64,000 nt of DNA. Source: Lunularia cruciata (Eukaryota; Streptophyta; Marchantiopsida; Lunulariales; Lunulariaceae). The DNA is taken from positions 44,764,001 through 44,828,000 of the forward strand of contig OX419757.1 of assembly GCA_948567375.1 (NCBI GenBank), read 5' to 3'. Position 1 is the stretch's first letter. Every line of letters begins with the position of its first letter. Shown here piece by piece: positions 11,395 through 22,990 of this stretch. The notes below the pieces were generated by a model. That model was not told the DNA's origin and made no database searches. It worked only from the letters and a program-made list of their open reading frames with translations. A program made the position numbers and the translations under genes.

Positions 11395-11804
11395 TGTAAA
11401 AGACCAAGACCAAGGAGAGAAATAGGAGAATGGAAACTCACATTGGGACACTTGAATGAGGGAAAACTCCAAATGCCTAGCATGAGCTTTGGCTTTGGTA
11501 TTTATAGGTAGCATACAAAGCCCTTGAGAAGTTTCTCAAGAAGCTTCCTCGAGCCGCTTTCTTAGAGTGCAAGCCAAGTTGACTAGGAAGCTTCTCAAGA
11601 AGCTTCCTTCTAGAAGCCACCTACTTGGTGTGCAAGCTAAGCTAGTTAGAAGCTTCTAGAAGCTATTTGCTTGTGGCGCAAGTTAACTAGTTGGGAAGCT
11701 TCCTAAGAAGCTTCTTAGATGCTTCTAGAATATTCTAGGCTAATTTGGCTTATTCTCTACTTTGTTAGCCCTACTAACTATGTTGTAAACTCCATATTGT
11801 TACA
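11395..11804 (-). repeat. 3' LTR of B1
   Basis: On the minus strand it runs TGTAACAATATGG to TTTTACA. It contains heat-shock-element-like repeats at 11649-11661 and 11723-11735, and a TATAAATA box. A PPT-like GGTGGAGGAATA precedes it. Confidence 0.95.
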
Positions 11805-11849
11805 TATTCCTCCACCGCTAGTTGGTGACGTCCTCGTCGCTATTGAAGC

Positions 11850-12020
11850 TTCAAACTCTTGGATGGCCGTCTTTGCATTCTAGATGTGAGAAAGAGGTTC
11901 CCATGTGGCATCATGAAGGGGATACCCTTCCAAAAGACCTTGTACTCCATATGTTGTCGGCATCTTCATTGGATGTTGCAATGCCTAAGGATACAATCAA
12001 CTTTGTACTCCTCATGATCA
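11850..12020 (-). pseudogene. Chromodomain of B1
   Basis: The minus strand reads a GYPLHDATWEPLSHLECKDG-like segment, matching the better-preserved B4 chromodomain at 40050-40215. It lies at the extreme end of pol just before the PPT. Frameshifts separate it from integrase. Confidence 0.75.
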
Positions 12021-12189
12021 TTGATAGAGATAAGGGGAGGAGGAGAATGGATTCAAGAAGAAAAAGAAGAGGAGTTAGGAACAAAGGGTTTCAACTTGGA
12101 AACATGAAAGACATGATGGATGCGCATATGACAAAGCAAGGCAAGTCAATAAGCAATAGGAGAGACAATTTGGGTGACATCAAAAGGTC

Positions 12190-13160
12190 CTATCCAATTA
12201 GGGGAAAGTTTACAAACTTGGGTATCAAGTAGGAGCGGTAGATTACTAGAAGATAACATAACTTTATCACCAACTTCAAAGGTGAGATCATGACGATGGT
12301 GGTCCGTATATTTTTTTTGATGATTTTGAGCAACAAGGAGGTGAGATTTGCCTTTTTTTGGAGAGCTTTGGATATGGTGGTCAAGAAGGTTGAAGTATGA
12401 GGGACTTGGGACAGGGGAGGAGCAAGAAGAGAATATAAGACAAGTGGATCTTGGCCAAAATTGAGAAAGAAAGGAGAGAATCTGGAGCTTGCCTGTTTAG
12501 AATTGTTGTATGTAAACTTTGCAGCTATAAGATATTCATCGCAATTGGTATGGTGAAAAGTTGACAAAGGCATGAAGCATATCTTCCAAGGTGCGATTTT
12601 CATGTTTGGTTTGTCCATCAATTTGAGGATGATAGGTTGTGGACAAAGCAAGCTTAGTGCCAAGTATCTAGAAGAAGGCTTGCCAAAACTTTTTGGTGAA
12701 GTGAGGATCACAATTGGAGATGAGTACACATGGCATCTTATGATGTTTGAATACATTATCAAAGAAGAGTTGCACCAAGGTTGGAGCATTCACAGTATCA
12801 ACCGTTGGTGCCAAATGGATTTGCTTACTAAGCTTATCCACAAACACCATAATTGTTGTGTGACCTTGTTGTGTCTTGGGCAAGGAGGTGATGAGATCTA
12901 AGCTCACATGTTCCCAACAAGTAGTTGGAATGGGTAGTGGCTGAAGGAGTCCACTCGGCTTTTGGTTACTGGCCTTGTTGCGTTGACAACTCTCACACGA
13001 TTGGACAAACTCCCAAACATCTCGTGTCATGTTGGGTCACCACCATTGGCATTGGAGGGTACCCAAGGTCTTGTCCACTCCCATGTGACCAACTACTGGT
13101 ACATCATGGGCTTCCTGAAGGCGCACAAGTCGGAGATCACCTTTGGCTAGAACATTGATC
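12190..13160 (-). pseudogene. Integrase of B1, decayed
   Basis: Minus strand 13030-12668 reads TRDVWEFVQSCESCQRNKAS (zinc CxxC), then EHVSLDLITSLPKT (catalytic Asp), HKMPCVLISNCDPHF (the second catalytic Asp region, with ISNCDP instead of the usual DRDP) and KFWQAFF. Minus strand 12789-12190 carries the rest of the core and C-terminal domain ending IPKFVNFPLIG. Two overlapping frames show a frameshift near 12700-12790. Confidence 0.85.
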
Positions 13161-13269
13161 CGGTCCGCATGGAATAGAAGGCCTTCCTTGAAGGAGAAGG
13201 TGTTTACTCCTTATCGCCTGCTATCAAATGACCATGTACCATTTGGAAGAAGAGATCTTGTTGTAGAGC

Positions 13270-14640
13270 TGATTAAAACTCATTATGGACCTTGGGGTCA
13301 ATTGACACCATCGTAATTGTTGCCGTGATGAGAGGAAGAGACTTCAAATCAGGTCATTGTGATAGAGCATCAAGGATGACATGGAACTGATCTGGTTTTT
13401 ACTTAAGTTTGATGTCAAACAATTGGAGTTGCTCTTCCCATTGATGATGTCAACTCTTCATGTATTCCAAGTGTAAGGTCTACAACAATGGCTTGTGATT
13501 AGTTCACATAATCACTTGTTTTCCCAAGAGATAATGCCTCCATACCTTGGTGGCATATACCATTGCAAGTTGTTCCCGATCTTGAGTAGAGTAATTTCTT
13601 TCAGCTATATTTAGTCAGAGAGACACAAAGGCAAGGGATGTTGTCTATTTGGGAATTCTTGTTGCAACACAACTCTAATTGCAAAGTTAGAAGCATCAAA
13701 ATCAACCACACAAGGTAGTTGAGGATCATATGGTTGAGTAATGGGTCTTGAAGACACCATGCTTTAACTTTTAGAATGCTTCTTCATGCTTGGTGGTCCA
13801 TTGGAAGCTCAAGTTCTTTCCCAAGAGGTCAGTCAATGGTGCAACCACATGAGCATAATAGTGGATGAACCATCGGTAAAAACTGGCCAATCCATTGAAT
13901 GCTCGTACTTTTGTTACATCCTTTGGGGTAGGCCAATCAATAATGGCCTTGATTTTCTCTTCTTCCATCGTTATCCTCTTTGATGAGATCTTATGACCCA
14001 AGAGGGTAACCTCCTTCTGCGAAAAGGCACACTTCTACTTCTTGCAGTAAAATTTCCATTGTCATAGTCATCTTAGGACTTCTCACACATAATTCACATG
14101 TTCTACCTCTATCTTACTATAGATTAAGATATCATCCAAGAACACCACCACGGACTAATCCAACAGTCTATCTAACACCCGATGCATCTGATCTATGAAG
14201 ACCGTTGGGACATTAGTGAGTCCAAAAGGTAGAACTCTCCACTCAAAATGCCCATACCTTGTGTGAAAGGTAGTCTTTTGCACATCCTCTCTATCAATAG
14301 GAATTTGCTAATAGCCACTATGAAGATCCAACTTGGAAAAGTAGTGTGCTCCACTTAGTTGATCAAGCAAGTCATTGATCCAAGGCAAGGGATATGCATT
14401 CTTCACGGTTTGCTTATTGAGCCCACGGTAATCAATACAAAAATGAAGTACTCCATCCTTCTTTGGAACAAATAGTAATGGTATTCCCCAAGGAGAGGTA
14501 CTCTGTCGTATGAAGTCCTTCTCCAAATACTCTGTAAGTGTTGTTTGCAACTCCTCTAACTCCTTTGGTGAGAGCCAATAGATTGGTCTACTCATTGGAG
14601 TACTCCTTGGCAATAACTCAATCTTGAAGGGCATACCTCA
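13270..14640 (-). pseudogene. Reverse transcriptase and RNase H of B1, decayed
   Basis: Minus strand 14634-14308 encodes the RT N-terminal half ([48 protein letters not shown]). The catalytic [12 protein letters not shown] is encoded around 14160-14120, with both Asp kept. Minus strand 14001-13771 is the connection (GHKISSKRI; FNGLASFYRWFIHYYAHVVA). RNase H debris continues to about 13270. Stops and frameshifts lie between the blocks. Confidence 0.85.
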
Positions 14641-15084
14641 ATCGGAGGGTAATCCCTTTGGCAGATCATCCAAAAACACGTCCGCAAACCCCTAAACTAT
14701 TTGATCAACCATTGCTTGATGAGGCGCTTGGCCCTCCTTAGATTGTTCTTGTGCAATTGGCTTGGCAACAATAAAAACAACCTCCATTTTGTTGTAATCT
14801 TTCTCTATCCGTTGCACCACTTCTTGTGCAATTGGCTTGATCCACACTGCAAATACAAACTTATCTTCTTCCAAAGCTTGCTCTATAGCTGCTTTACTAA
14901 CCAACTTCCCTTCCACGGACTCATCTCTCTTCCAAGCTTGCTCCATGGTTGCCTTCTTGGCAAACTTCCCATCTTGGGACTCCTCTCCCTTCAGGGTTTG
15001 CTCTATGGCTACCTTCTCAACAAACTTCCCATCTTGGGACTGACTATTCTTAATTGTTCTACTCAGAGGTGCCGGACAACCTAA

Positions 15085-15477
15085 TTAGAAATTCCTACCT
15101 TGGTGTTGTACTTGAATTTGTTGTTGGGTCCAATCAAACTGAACCTTATGAGGTTCAAGTTGAGGTAGACCTAGAATGATATCATAGTGTAGAGGTGCCA
15201 CTACAAACCTCATACACTCCAAATACTCCTTCCCAATCTTTAAGGTAACAAGATGCAAGGTGTGGAATGTAGAACCCTTTCTACCATCTACCATCATCAA
15301 ACTACTTCCAATCATTGGCTTGATAAGAATACCTAATTCCTTTGCTACTTGCATAGACATGTAATTCTCTGAACTTCCAAAATCAACTAAAATCTTGCAA
15401 CCCCAATTAGATATCATACCTTGCAGGTGAAGTAAATTTGCATAGGTCAAGCCTTCAATCCCCTTGGAACTAATCAA
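15085..15477 (-). pseudogene. Aspartic protease of B1
   Basis: An open stretch of 130 codons contains ILVDFGSSENYMS, where the usual D-S-G active triad reads D-F-G, and the C-terminal YDIILGLPQLEPH box. The catalytic Asp is kept but Ser is replaced by Phe, which should impair the fireman's-grip hydrogen bond. Downstream (15043-14692) is a Glu/Lys-rich linker made of degenerate repeats of an AIEQALEEDKSV-like unit leading into RT. Confidence 0.8.
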
Positions 15478-15493
15478 GCTCCTAGTAGGCGGC

Positions 15494-16408
15494 TCAAAAT
15501 CTCCTACTAGGATTCCTTGTTTCCTTGATCCTTTTATTCCTTAAACTCCATCTGTGCAACTTGTCAAGGTTGCCTATTCCTAAGTGGGCATTCAACAATG
15601 CAATGTCCAACTTGGCAACAATAAAACAACCTCCATTTTGCCGCAATCTTTCTCTATCCGTTGTACCAAGTGGTCTTCGTTGGATAGCATCAATCTCCAT
15701 TGGTGCCGGTTCTTCCACCCGTGCATAATGTACTGGTAGGCCTTGTGTAGGTCGAGGTCAAGACCAAGTTGTCGCAACCAAGGAATCAAAATGCTTAGCT
15801 AATTGCATGGCTTCTTCTACGTTTTGTGATTCCCACATGGTCACCTCTAATTTGGTCTGTGACTTCAATCCCCGCACAAATCAATCTAGAACTTTACCTT
15901 CTTGTATATCTGGAATTTGCATGATGATGTTTTGAAACTGTGTGATGTAGCTCCTTATTGAGCCAACTTGCTTCAACTCTGCCAATTAATCTCGTGCGGC
16001 TTGAGTGGCATTTATAGTTTGAAACCGATCCAATATTGCATCCTTGAATTCTGCCCATGTCAAAATTGGTGCAACAATCTGTCATTCCGCTCTCTCCACT
16101 CAAAATCACCACCAAAGTTTTGCCACACCATCTAATTAGCTAGAGGCCAAGAGAATCTGTTTCCGTTCATCATGAAGATTGGTGGCTTCAAAGTAACGTT
16201 TGTAGTCGAATACAAAATTCTCCATTGTGCGTGGAGGATTCTTGCCTTCAAACACCTTGAGTTTTGGAAATTGAATGCAATCTTCTCCATCTTGAAGTGG
16301 CGCTCTCTTTATATTTTCTTGTTGTTGCTGATCTTGTTCATCCAACAATTGAGTAAGGTGCTCAATTTGTTGTTGCATCACAAAGATAACATCCGGTATT
16401 GCCACCAT
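15494..16408 (-). pseudogene. Gag of B1, decayed
   Basis: Minus strand 16408-16136 starts with ATG and holds a Gln-rich coiled coil (MQQQIEHLTQLLDEQDQQQQ) followed by FEGKNPPRTMENFVFDYKRY, the usual plant chromovirus Gag entry. Frameshifted segments follow. The zinc knuckle is encoded around 15640-15590; by comparison with B4 (36509-36550) it has lost its correct frame. Confidence 0.75.
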
Positions 16409-16667
16409 AGCTATTACTCTATCCTACTACTCCCAATTTATCTAATTGATTAGCATATAGATGCAGCACGTCCACCGTTCTTCATAAGTTACAACCGGAA
16501 GTATCAAGGGTTCCTCAGACACGGTGATCATATGTAGAAATTCTTGCCCAAAGCACAAGGTGATGAATTGGGTGAAATGATGCTTGGATAATATCTAGAC
16601 ATGAAAATCCCAATGGTTTGGCAGAAGTGGATTTGGTGGTCCATAAATTCCATCCATCCCAAACCTT

Positions 16668-16679
16668 GCTCTGATACCA
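16668..16679 (-). promoter_or_regulatory. Primer-binding site of B1
   Basis: The minus strand reads TGGTATCAGAGC, the standard plant initiator-Met-tRNA primer site, one base inside the 5' LTR. It fixes the element's orientation. Confidence 0.95.
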
Positions 16680-16918
16680 ATGTAAAAGACCAAGACCGAG
16701 GAGAGAAATAGGAGAATGGAAACTCATATTGGGACACTTGAATGAGAACTCTGAATGCCTAGCATGAGCTTTAGCTTTGGTATTTATAGGTAGCATACAA
16801 AGCCCTTAAGAAGCTTCCTTGAGTCACTTTCTTAGAGTGCAAGCCAAGTTAACTAGGAAGCTTCTCAAGAAGCTTCCTTCTAGAAGCCGCCTACTTGGCG
16901 TGCAAGCTAAGCTAGTTA

Positions 16919-16931
16919 GAAGCTTCTAGAA
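16919..16931 (-). promoter_or_regulatory. Heat-shock-element-like repeat in B1 5' LTR (proximal)
   Basis: GAAgcTTCtaGAA, three perfectly spaced inverted GAA units, about 130 bp upstream of the TATA box in U3. It meets the definition of a trimeric HSE; activity is inferred. Confidence 0.55.
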
Positions 16932-16992
16932 GCTACCTGCTTGGGGTGCAAGTTAACTAGTTGGAAAGCTTCCTAAGAAGCTTCCTAGATGC

Positions 16993-17005
16993 TTCTAGAA
17001 TATTC
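16993..17005 (-). promoter_or_regulatory. Heat-shock-element-like repeat in B1 5' LTR (distal)
   Basis: TTCtaGAAtaTTC, a second perfect trimeric unit about 205 bp upstream of TATA. The same motif is found at the same place in the LTRs of B1, B3 and B4. Confidence 0.55.
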
Positions 17006-17075
17006 TAGGCTAATTTGGCTTTTTCTCTACTTTGTTAGCTTTACTAACTACGTTGCTAAACTCCATATTGTTACA

Positions 17076-17080
17076 TACAA
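17076..17080. repeat. Right target-site duplication of B1 (TACAA)
   Basis: TACAA directly after the LTR end TTACA, identical to 11390-11394. Confidence 0.95.
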
Positions 17081-17147
17081 GAACCTGAACACTAACTAAT
17101 TGTGGTGCAATCCTTGCCACCAAAGTATCAAAAGTTCCACCATACTT

Positions 17148-17474
17148 TCAGCTTTGAGGAGGATGTACAATCTCCTTCACCACCAAATCACTTTCATCAT
17201 CTTCCAAACTCTCCTCTATACATATTGCAATCTTGATAACTTCAACCTTGGAAGAAAGTTTCTCATATCTCACCTTGCTTTTAATTTGTGGTTTCAACCT
17301 TCCCACAAAATTGTTGGTGAGCATGGCTCCTATGCCAATCATAGTAATCTCCATTTCATCCCCACTCTTCCTCAAAATTATGCAAAACTTGGACTCTAAC
17401 TTCTCCACTCGTTCTACATAGACTTTCACTTTCTCTCCATCTCCTTGTTTGAGAAAAGTAACCTCACTCATCAA
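17148..17474 (-). pseudogene. Gag core fragment of E2
   Basis: An open stretch of 108 codons with KVKVYVERVEKLESKF and FVGRLKPQIKSKVRYEKL. This is the GESVxxYxxRxxxL plus FxxGLxPxI/LRxxV pattern of plant Gag capsid domains. It lies to the right of the B1 insertion and to the left of the E2 leader, so B1 landed between capsid and zinc knuckle. N-terminal Gag upstream of 17474 is not clearly readable. Confidence 0.65.
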
Positions 17475-17539
17475 TCTCTCATAACTCTTATCTAGAAGAA
17501 AGTTCTCAATGACTTTTGAAGTTAAACTCTCCTAAGATT

Positions 17540-19289
17540 CTTCTTGCCCATCTCTCTCTTCTCTCTCTCTCTCTCAATATTTTGACTCATACTATGTAAG
17601 GGCTACATCCTCAAAAAAATCCAATAATAATGAGACCCACTCATTCTTCCTTCTCTCATTTTTTCCTATGCAAGTTCTCTTGAAGTCTCTCACAAAGCCC
17701 TCCACATCTTCTCCATCCTTGCACAAGAAAACCAATAGTTTCACCAGTTTAGCCTCTCACTATCTTTCTCTTTTCTCTCACTCTATAACTAATAAAGTAT
17801 ATATATGACTGACACTATTTGAGGGTAATCCACCATAGGGAACACAAAAAGCTTAGGTTGCTCCAAGAATTCTATAGCAAGATCAAATCCTAGAGTGCAT
17901 ATTAATCAAACCCTCATGGATAGTTTATCCATAAGTTAAAAGGTTATCACTAATCTTGAGAACTAGTTGATGAAGTGGTAGTTTCTTTGTAGCTATACTT
18001 AGACTCTCTCCAAGGTCTTTCCCCAAATTCTCCAAAAGTGTTGTTATTCTACTACATTCATCTCCTTTTGGATATCCTTCCATTCCACAAACCTCACATG
18101 ACTCCTTGGTCTTAGTTCTCCTTCTCTCAATCTTGGTGAAGACGGTCCAACATGCAATCCCAAGTTAAATAAGCCTCTCCTTCCTTTCAATATCTTGCTC
18201 TCAAATGTCAATGGACATGAATTTACTTTATGTCTCTTCTTTCCATATAAAAAGCACTTAGAATCAATATTTCTTCCAAGTAGTGTATGTTTTTGGATCT
18301 TACGTTTTTGGATCCTCTCAACACTCTCTTCAAATTTATTCTAAACTCTCTTTTCCTCAAATCAATCCCTACAATCACCTCAAACCCTTGGGGAACTCAA
18401 CATAGCCCGTTTTCACTCTAGTGACCCTCATGCTCCCAAGAAGAGTCTTAACCCACAAACATGCTTTGGTTGTTCTCACTCTCCTTGTGCATAGGATCTC
18501 AACTCTCAAGAATTGACCCCTCCTCACAATGTCACTCAATTCTCTCAATAGTAAATTAAATTCCTTAGAAATTTCTTGCATTTGATCAAAATCCTAGGGT
18601 GTCCTCCCTTGCAAAATTTTAGATTTTTTCATCAAGCCATTTGGCCTAGACACCTTTTCATTCAACACACATATTTCAGATTTGGTTTGAAAATCACCTA
18701 CTCACTTTAAAAACTCATAACTTCTTGTGGAAGAATGATCTCTCCTTAATTTTTAAGCCAAAAGATAGAATATTATGCACCAACTTTTCTTGGAAATTTT
18801 CAAAAAATTTCAATGAAAAATGAAAAAAAATCAAACTTGGACAAAAGTCAAGAGAGTGTGCAATTTGCGAGAAGAGTGTACCCTAACATCTTCCATAAAT
18901 GCTAGTTCAAGGTATGTAGTAACACTTGCAATAATTTCAAGTGTCCAACTTGGAAGATAATCCAAGATATCTTTTATAAAAATTTCAAATCTGGATTTCA
19001 AATTTGAGGTTTTGCCCAAAATCACCATAATCTCCAAACTCTACAATCCACCTCACAAAATCTCTCCAAATCCTCTCATATGTATAGTATTTACAATATC
19101 ATCTTAAAAAATCATAATAAAATATAAGGTATAAAAATAGGTCCAAGTTCTATAACATAAGTTTAGCATTTTCCTCCTTTAATGTTCTCTCCAAGTGAGC
19201 TCTCATAACCTCCTATTGTCTAATATAAAACTAGACGTAAAATATTATCTTATCTTCTAGAGAGGTCTTGGCAATTGGAACCAAAAATG
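17540..19289 (-). other. Noncoding leader of E2
   Basis: No convincing coding sequence on either strand. It holds a short CT-rich microsatellite (about 17557-17577) and AT-rich DNA. Position between LTR and gag fits an Athila-type long 5' leader. Confidence 0.4.
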
Positions 19290-19961
19290 TGAGCTGGCAT
19301 ATCTCTTACTCAAGATAAACCTCTGATGGGTATTATGATAGCACACCATGGAAGAAGGCAAGGAACCCTAACTCCATCATACTCCTCCAAGGCTAACACT
19401 CCAAGATTCAAACCGTTACTCACTAGAGAACTTAATGAGAGAAAGATAGTTGCAAATGAAAGGATGATGAGTGCCTCCTCATCCTTAGCTTATATATTTG
19501 TGAAATAGTTACGCACCAAGTTACTAATTATTGGAGTAACTCACGTGACTAGGCTAAAAGTCAAATCAAGTAAAAAGTCTAAAGGAATATCCATACTCAT
19601 AGGAATATTCTTCTAAGCTTGTGGTCTTATCTTAAGTCAAGGATTCCTTCACATGGGTTATCCTTGGACTGTAAAAAACTTGAAGCAAAAGGCTTGAGGG
19701 TCCAAGAGTTCTCAATTCTTTCTTCAAAGCCAAACATCTAAGAATAATACCAAGTCAATACATTGGAAATCTAAAATAGTGGTGCTTATCTTTCCATTTC
19801 TTCTAAAATAAGGTCTTCTTTATCTTAGCTATGACTAAATTTAGCTAATCATGACTAATGTAGAACTATCATTTATCTCAATATAAATAATATCTCTGAA
19901 ATACTTGTAATACTAAACTAAATATGACAATAACAACATACATGCACACATAGATATTACA
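19290..19961 (-). repeat. M-family LTR, probably the 5' LTR of E2
   Basis: On the minus strand it starts TGTAATATCTATG and ends CCAGCTCA. A second copy at 55393-56095 aligns over its whole length (shared AAAGATAGTTGCAAATGAAA and CTTATATATTTGTGAAA). Immediately downstream on the minus strand is TTTTTGGTTCCAATTGCC, a possible primer site of unidentified tRNA. To its right the B2 element begins abruptly. Confidence 0.65.
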
Positions 19962-20199
19962 GATCAAGAATGGGATATATGGAATTTATGGACCACCAAA
20001 TCTTTTTCTGCCAAACCATTGGGATTTTTGTGTGCATGTACTACTCAAGCATCATTTTATACAATTCATCATCTCACACTTTGGATAAAAAATTTTGAAT
20101 ACGATCACCTTGTCTAATGAACCCTTGATACTTCTGATTTTACCTTGTGGAGAAGGTGAATGTGTTACATCTAAGTGTCAACTTAGATTATTGTAAGTA

Positions 20200-21110
20200 G
20201 TTTGATAGAGGAGTAGCCATGGTAACAATAACTAAAGTTATCATTGCTATGTAGCAACAAATCTAACACCTTACTCAATTGTTGGAAGAACAAGACCATC
20301 AATGATAAGAGTATATAGAGACAACACCATTTCTAGAAGGAGAAGAGCAAATACAAATTCCAAAGCCCAAAGGTATTTGAAAGCTAGTATCTCTCTGAGT
20401 ATAATAGAGAATTTTTTGTTTGATTATGAATGTTATTTTGAAGCTACAAATCTTCAAGGTGAATAGAGATAAATTCTCTTGGATGGAGTGGCAAAACTAT
20501 GGTGGCAATTTTGAGTGGAGAAGCTTAATGCTATTGTTTTGCACCAATCTTGACAAGCAAAGAATTCAAGGGTGCAATAATTAGACAATTTTGAGCTATA
20601 AATGCTACACAAGCTGCACAAGATAGATTAGCAAAATTGAAGTATATTGGTTTTATAAGAAGCTACATCACTCAATTCTACAACACCATAATGTAAATTC
20701 AATATATACTAAAAGGTAAAGCTTTGGATTGATTTTGAATGGTCATGCACAAAATTAGAAGTGACTATGTGGGAATCCAAACACTAGGAGGAAGCCATGC
20801 AAGTGCTGAGTGCTTTGATTCCTTGGTTGTGACAACTTGGTCTTGACCTAGACCTTCACAAAACCTGCCTACACACTACACATGGGTGGAAGATCCTACA
20901 CCAATGGAGATGATGCCATCTAATGAATACCACTAGGCACTATGAATAGAGAAAGATTGTGAAAAAATGGTGGTTGCTTTTATTATCACCAAATCAGATA
21001 TTGCATTGTTGAACGTCCATTAAAAAATGCATGATCTCAACAAATCATCCAAATGAAGTTTTTAGGGCATGATGATCAAGGAAATGAAGAATCTCAATAG
21101 AAGAATTTGT
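20200..21110 (+). pseudogene. Gag of B2, decayed
   Basis: Matches other B copies at DNA level: the Gln-rich start near 20215-20290, the NFRDYKRYFEA-like part near 20410-20450, a capsid core to about 20800 and the zinc-knuckle region near 20965-21020. The knuckle reads CFYYHQIRYCIVERP, so several Cys/His ligands are lost. Confidence 0.65.
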
Positions 21111-21213
21111 GTCACCTATTGGGAACTTGATTAGTTCCAACAAGATTGAAGTCTTGACCTACATAAGTTTATTTCACTTGCAAGGTATGATATCTGATTG
21201 TGGTTGAAGGATT

Positions 21214-21510
21214 TTGGTTGATTTTGGAAGGTTAGAGAATTATATGTCCATGCAATTAGCAAAAGAATTAAATATTCTTATCAAATCAATGATTCAAAGT
21301 AGATTGATGATGGCAGATGGTAGAAAGGGTTATTCATTTTCTACCTCACATCTTGTTACGTTCAAGATTAGGAAGGAGTATTTGGAGTGTATGAGGTTTA
21401 TAGTTGCACCTCTACACTATAATGTCATTCTAGGTTTATTTCAGCTTGAACATCATAAGGTTCAATTTGATTGGACCCAACAAGTACAACACCAAGGTAA
21501 GAATTACTGA
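21214..21510 (+). pseudogene. Aspartic protease of B2
   Basis: An open 98-codon stretch with VDFGRLENYMSM (active site D-F-G instead of D-S-G), SRLMMADGRKGYSF and YNVILGLFQLEHH. It aligns along its length with the B1 protease (15085-15477). It is followed at 21540-21720 by the same Glu/Lys linker seen in B1 and B4. Confidence 0.75.
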
Positions 21511-21759
21511 TTAGGTTGTTTAAAACTTTTGAGTAATATATCTAAAAATAATCAATCCCAAGATAGGAAGTTTATTAGTAAAGTAGCCATCAAGCAAACT
21601 TTAGAGGAAGATATTCTTGTTTTTGCGGTGTAAATCAAGCCAATTGCACATGGAAAAGTGATGAGGGCCAAAAGCGTCATCAAGCAATGGTTGATCAAAT
21701 AGTTCAAGAGTTTTCATTTGTGTTATTGGATGATCTACCCAAGGAATAATCCTCCAAAC

Positions 21760-22990
21760 ATGGTATGCTCTTCAAGATTGAGTTATTGCCAAGAAGTACT
21801 CCATTGAGTAGACAAATCTATCAGCCTTCACCAAAGAAGTTGGAAGAGCTTTGGATAACAATAAGAGAGTTGTTGGAGAAGGATTTCATATGACATAGTA
21901 CATCTCCTTGAGGACCACCGGTTCTATTTGTCCCAAAGAAGGATGGAGGAATTTTCTTCTATATTGATTACCATGGCCTCAATAAACAAAAAATAAAGAA
22001 CACATATCTCTTGCCTTGAATTGATGACTTGCTAGATCAATTGAGTGGAGCACAATAATTCTCCAAGTAAGATCTCTAAAATGGCTATTGGTAGATTCCC
22101 ATTGATAGAGAGGATGTGCAAAAGAGTACCTTTTGCACAAGGTATGGGTATTTTGAATAGAGAATTCTACCTTTCTGCTCACTAATGCTCTTATAGTCTT
22201 CATGGATCCCATGCATTGGGTGTTGGATGTGCTATTAGATCAATACGTGGTGGTATTCTTGGATGATATTTGAGTCTATAGCAAGGTAGAGGTAGAACAT
22301 GAAAATCATGTGCAAGAACTCTTAAGATGACTACATCAATGGAATTTTTACTACAAGAAGTCAAAATGTGCCTTTGGTACAAGAAAGTTCTCTTCTTGGA
22401 TTATAAGATCTCATCAGAGGGGATCAAGATAGAAGAGGAGAAAATCAAGGTCATTATTGATTAGCCTACTCCAAAGGATGTTGTAGAAGTGGGTGCATTT
22501 AATAGATTGGTAAGTTTTTATTGATGGTTCATCCACACTATTATGCTCATGTGGTCGTACCATGGATCAACCTCCTGGAGAAGACCTCAAGCTTTCAATG
22601 GACCACCAAGTAGAAAGAAGCATTCCAAAAACTAAAATATATAGTGTCTTCAAGACCCATTCTTTAACCATATGGTCCTCAACTACCATGTGTGGTTGAT
22701 TTTGATACTTCTAACTTTGCCATTGGAGCTATGTTGCAATATGAATTTCCAGATGGATTACATCTCATTGCCTTTGTGTCTTGTTGACTAAACACCACAA
22801 AAGGGAATTACTCTACTTGAGATCAAGAAAAACTAGAAATCATATATGCCACCAAGGTATGGAGGTATTATTTCTTGGAAAAAAATTGATCATGTGAACC
22901 CATCACAAATCCTTGTTGCAAATATTAGATTTGAAGCACATGAATAATCCACATCATTGATGGATTGAACAACTATAGTTGTTTGACCTC
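21760..22990 (+). pseudogene. RT and RNase H of B2, decayed
   Basis: Readable pieces in order: RPxxxPSPKKLEEL near 21810-21860, [18 protein letters not shown] near 21930-21985, VVFLDDI followed by a TGA near 22250-22290, the connection (about 22400-22560), and RNase H VDFDTSNFAIGAM near 22695-22735. It ends abruptly near 22990. The FLDD pair is kept, but stops are frequent. Confidence 0.75.

Larger units (their letters stand above)
11395..17075 (-). mobile_element. B-family chromovirus, copy B1, full length
   Basis: Two LTRs of about 400 bp in the same orientation (11395-11804 and 16681-17075) flank a 4.9-kb interior with an initiator-Met-tRNA primer site, gag, protease, RT, RNase H, integrase and chromodomain on the minus strand. 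A perfect 5-bp duplication TACAA proves a single insertion event, into gag of E2. The two LTRs differ at roughly 25 sites plus indels by eye, so the insertion is old. Every coding domain has stops or frameshifts. Confidence 0.95.
16681..17075 (-). repeat. 5' LTR of B1
   Basis: Begins on the minus strand with TGTAACAATATGG (17075) and ends TTTTACA (16681). TATAAATA at 16788-16781 marks the U3/R promoter. Heat-shock-element-like blocks lie upstream of it. Confidence 0.95.
7300..19961 (-). mobile_element. Decayed Athila/Tat-like Ty3/gypsy element E2, split by B1
   Basis: Minus-strand order from right to left: LTR (19290-19961), long noncoding leader, gag helical region (17148-17474), insertion of B1 (11395-17075), gag zinc knuckle (11167-11208), protease region (10148-10790), RT and RNase H (9830-8620), integrase (8620-7550). 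RT wording (ILEEVVGYKRYNFGDGHDEY; FLGIIGYYRRYI) is closer to Athila/Tat than to the chromoviruses here, and no chromodomain is seen. The 3' LTR was not found; the left end at about 7300 abuts E1. Assignment of the 19290 LTR to this element rests on position and orientation. Confidence 0.65.
19962..22990 (+). mobile_element. B-family chromovirus, copy B2, truncated at both ends
   Basis: Starts inside the B-family primer region (GATCAAGAATGG compares with CAGAGCAAGAATG of B4 at 33687). It proceeds through the leader (GGAATTTATGGACCACCAAA), gag, protease, RT and RNase H, and stops near 22990 within RNase H (the sequence leaves the B4-like text near GTTTGACCTCAAA). It has no LTR of its own. It is the most degenerate B copy, with many stops. 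Confidence 0.8.
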
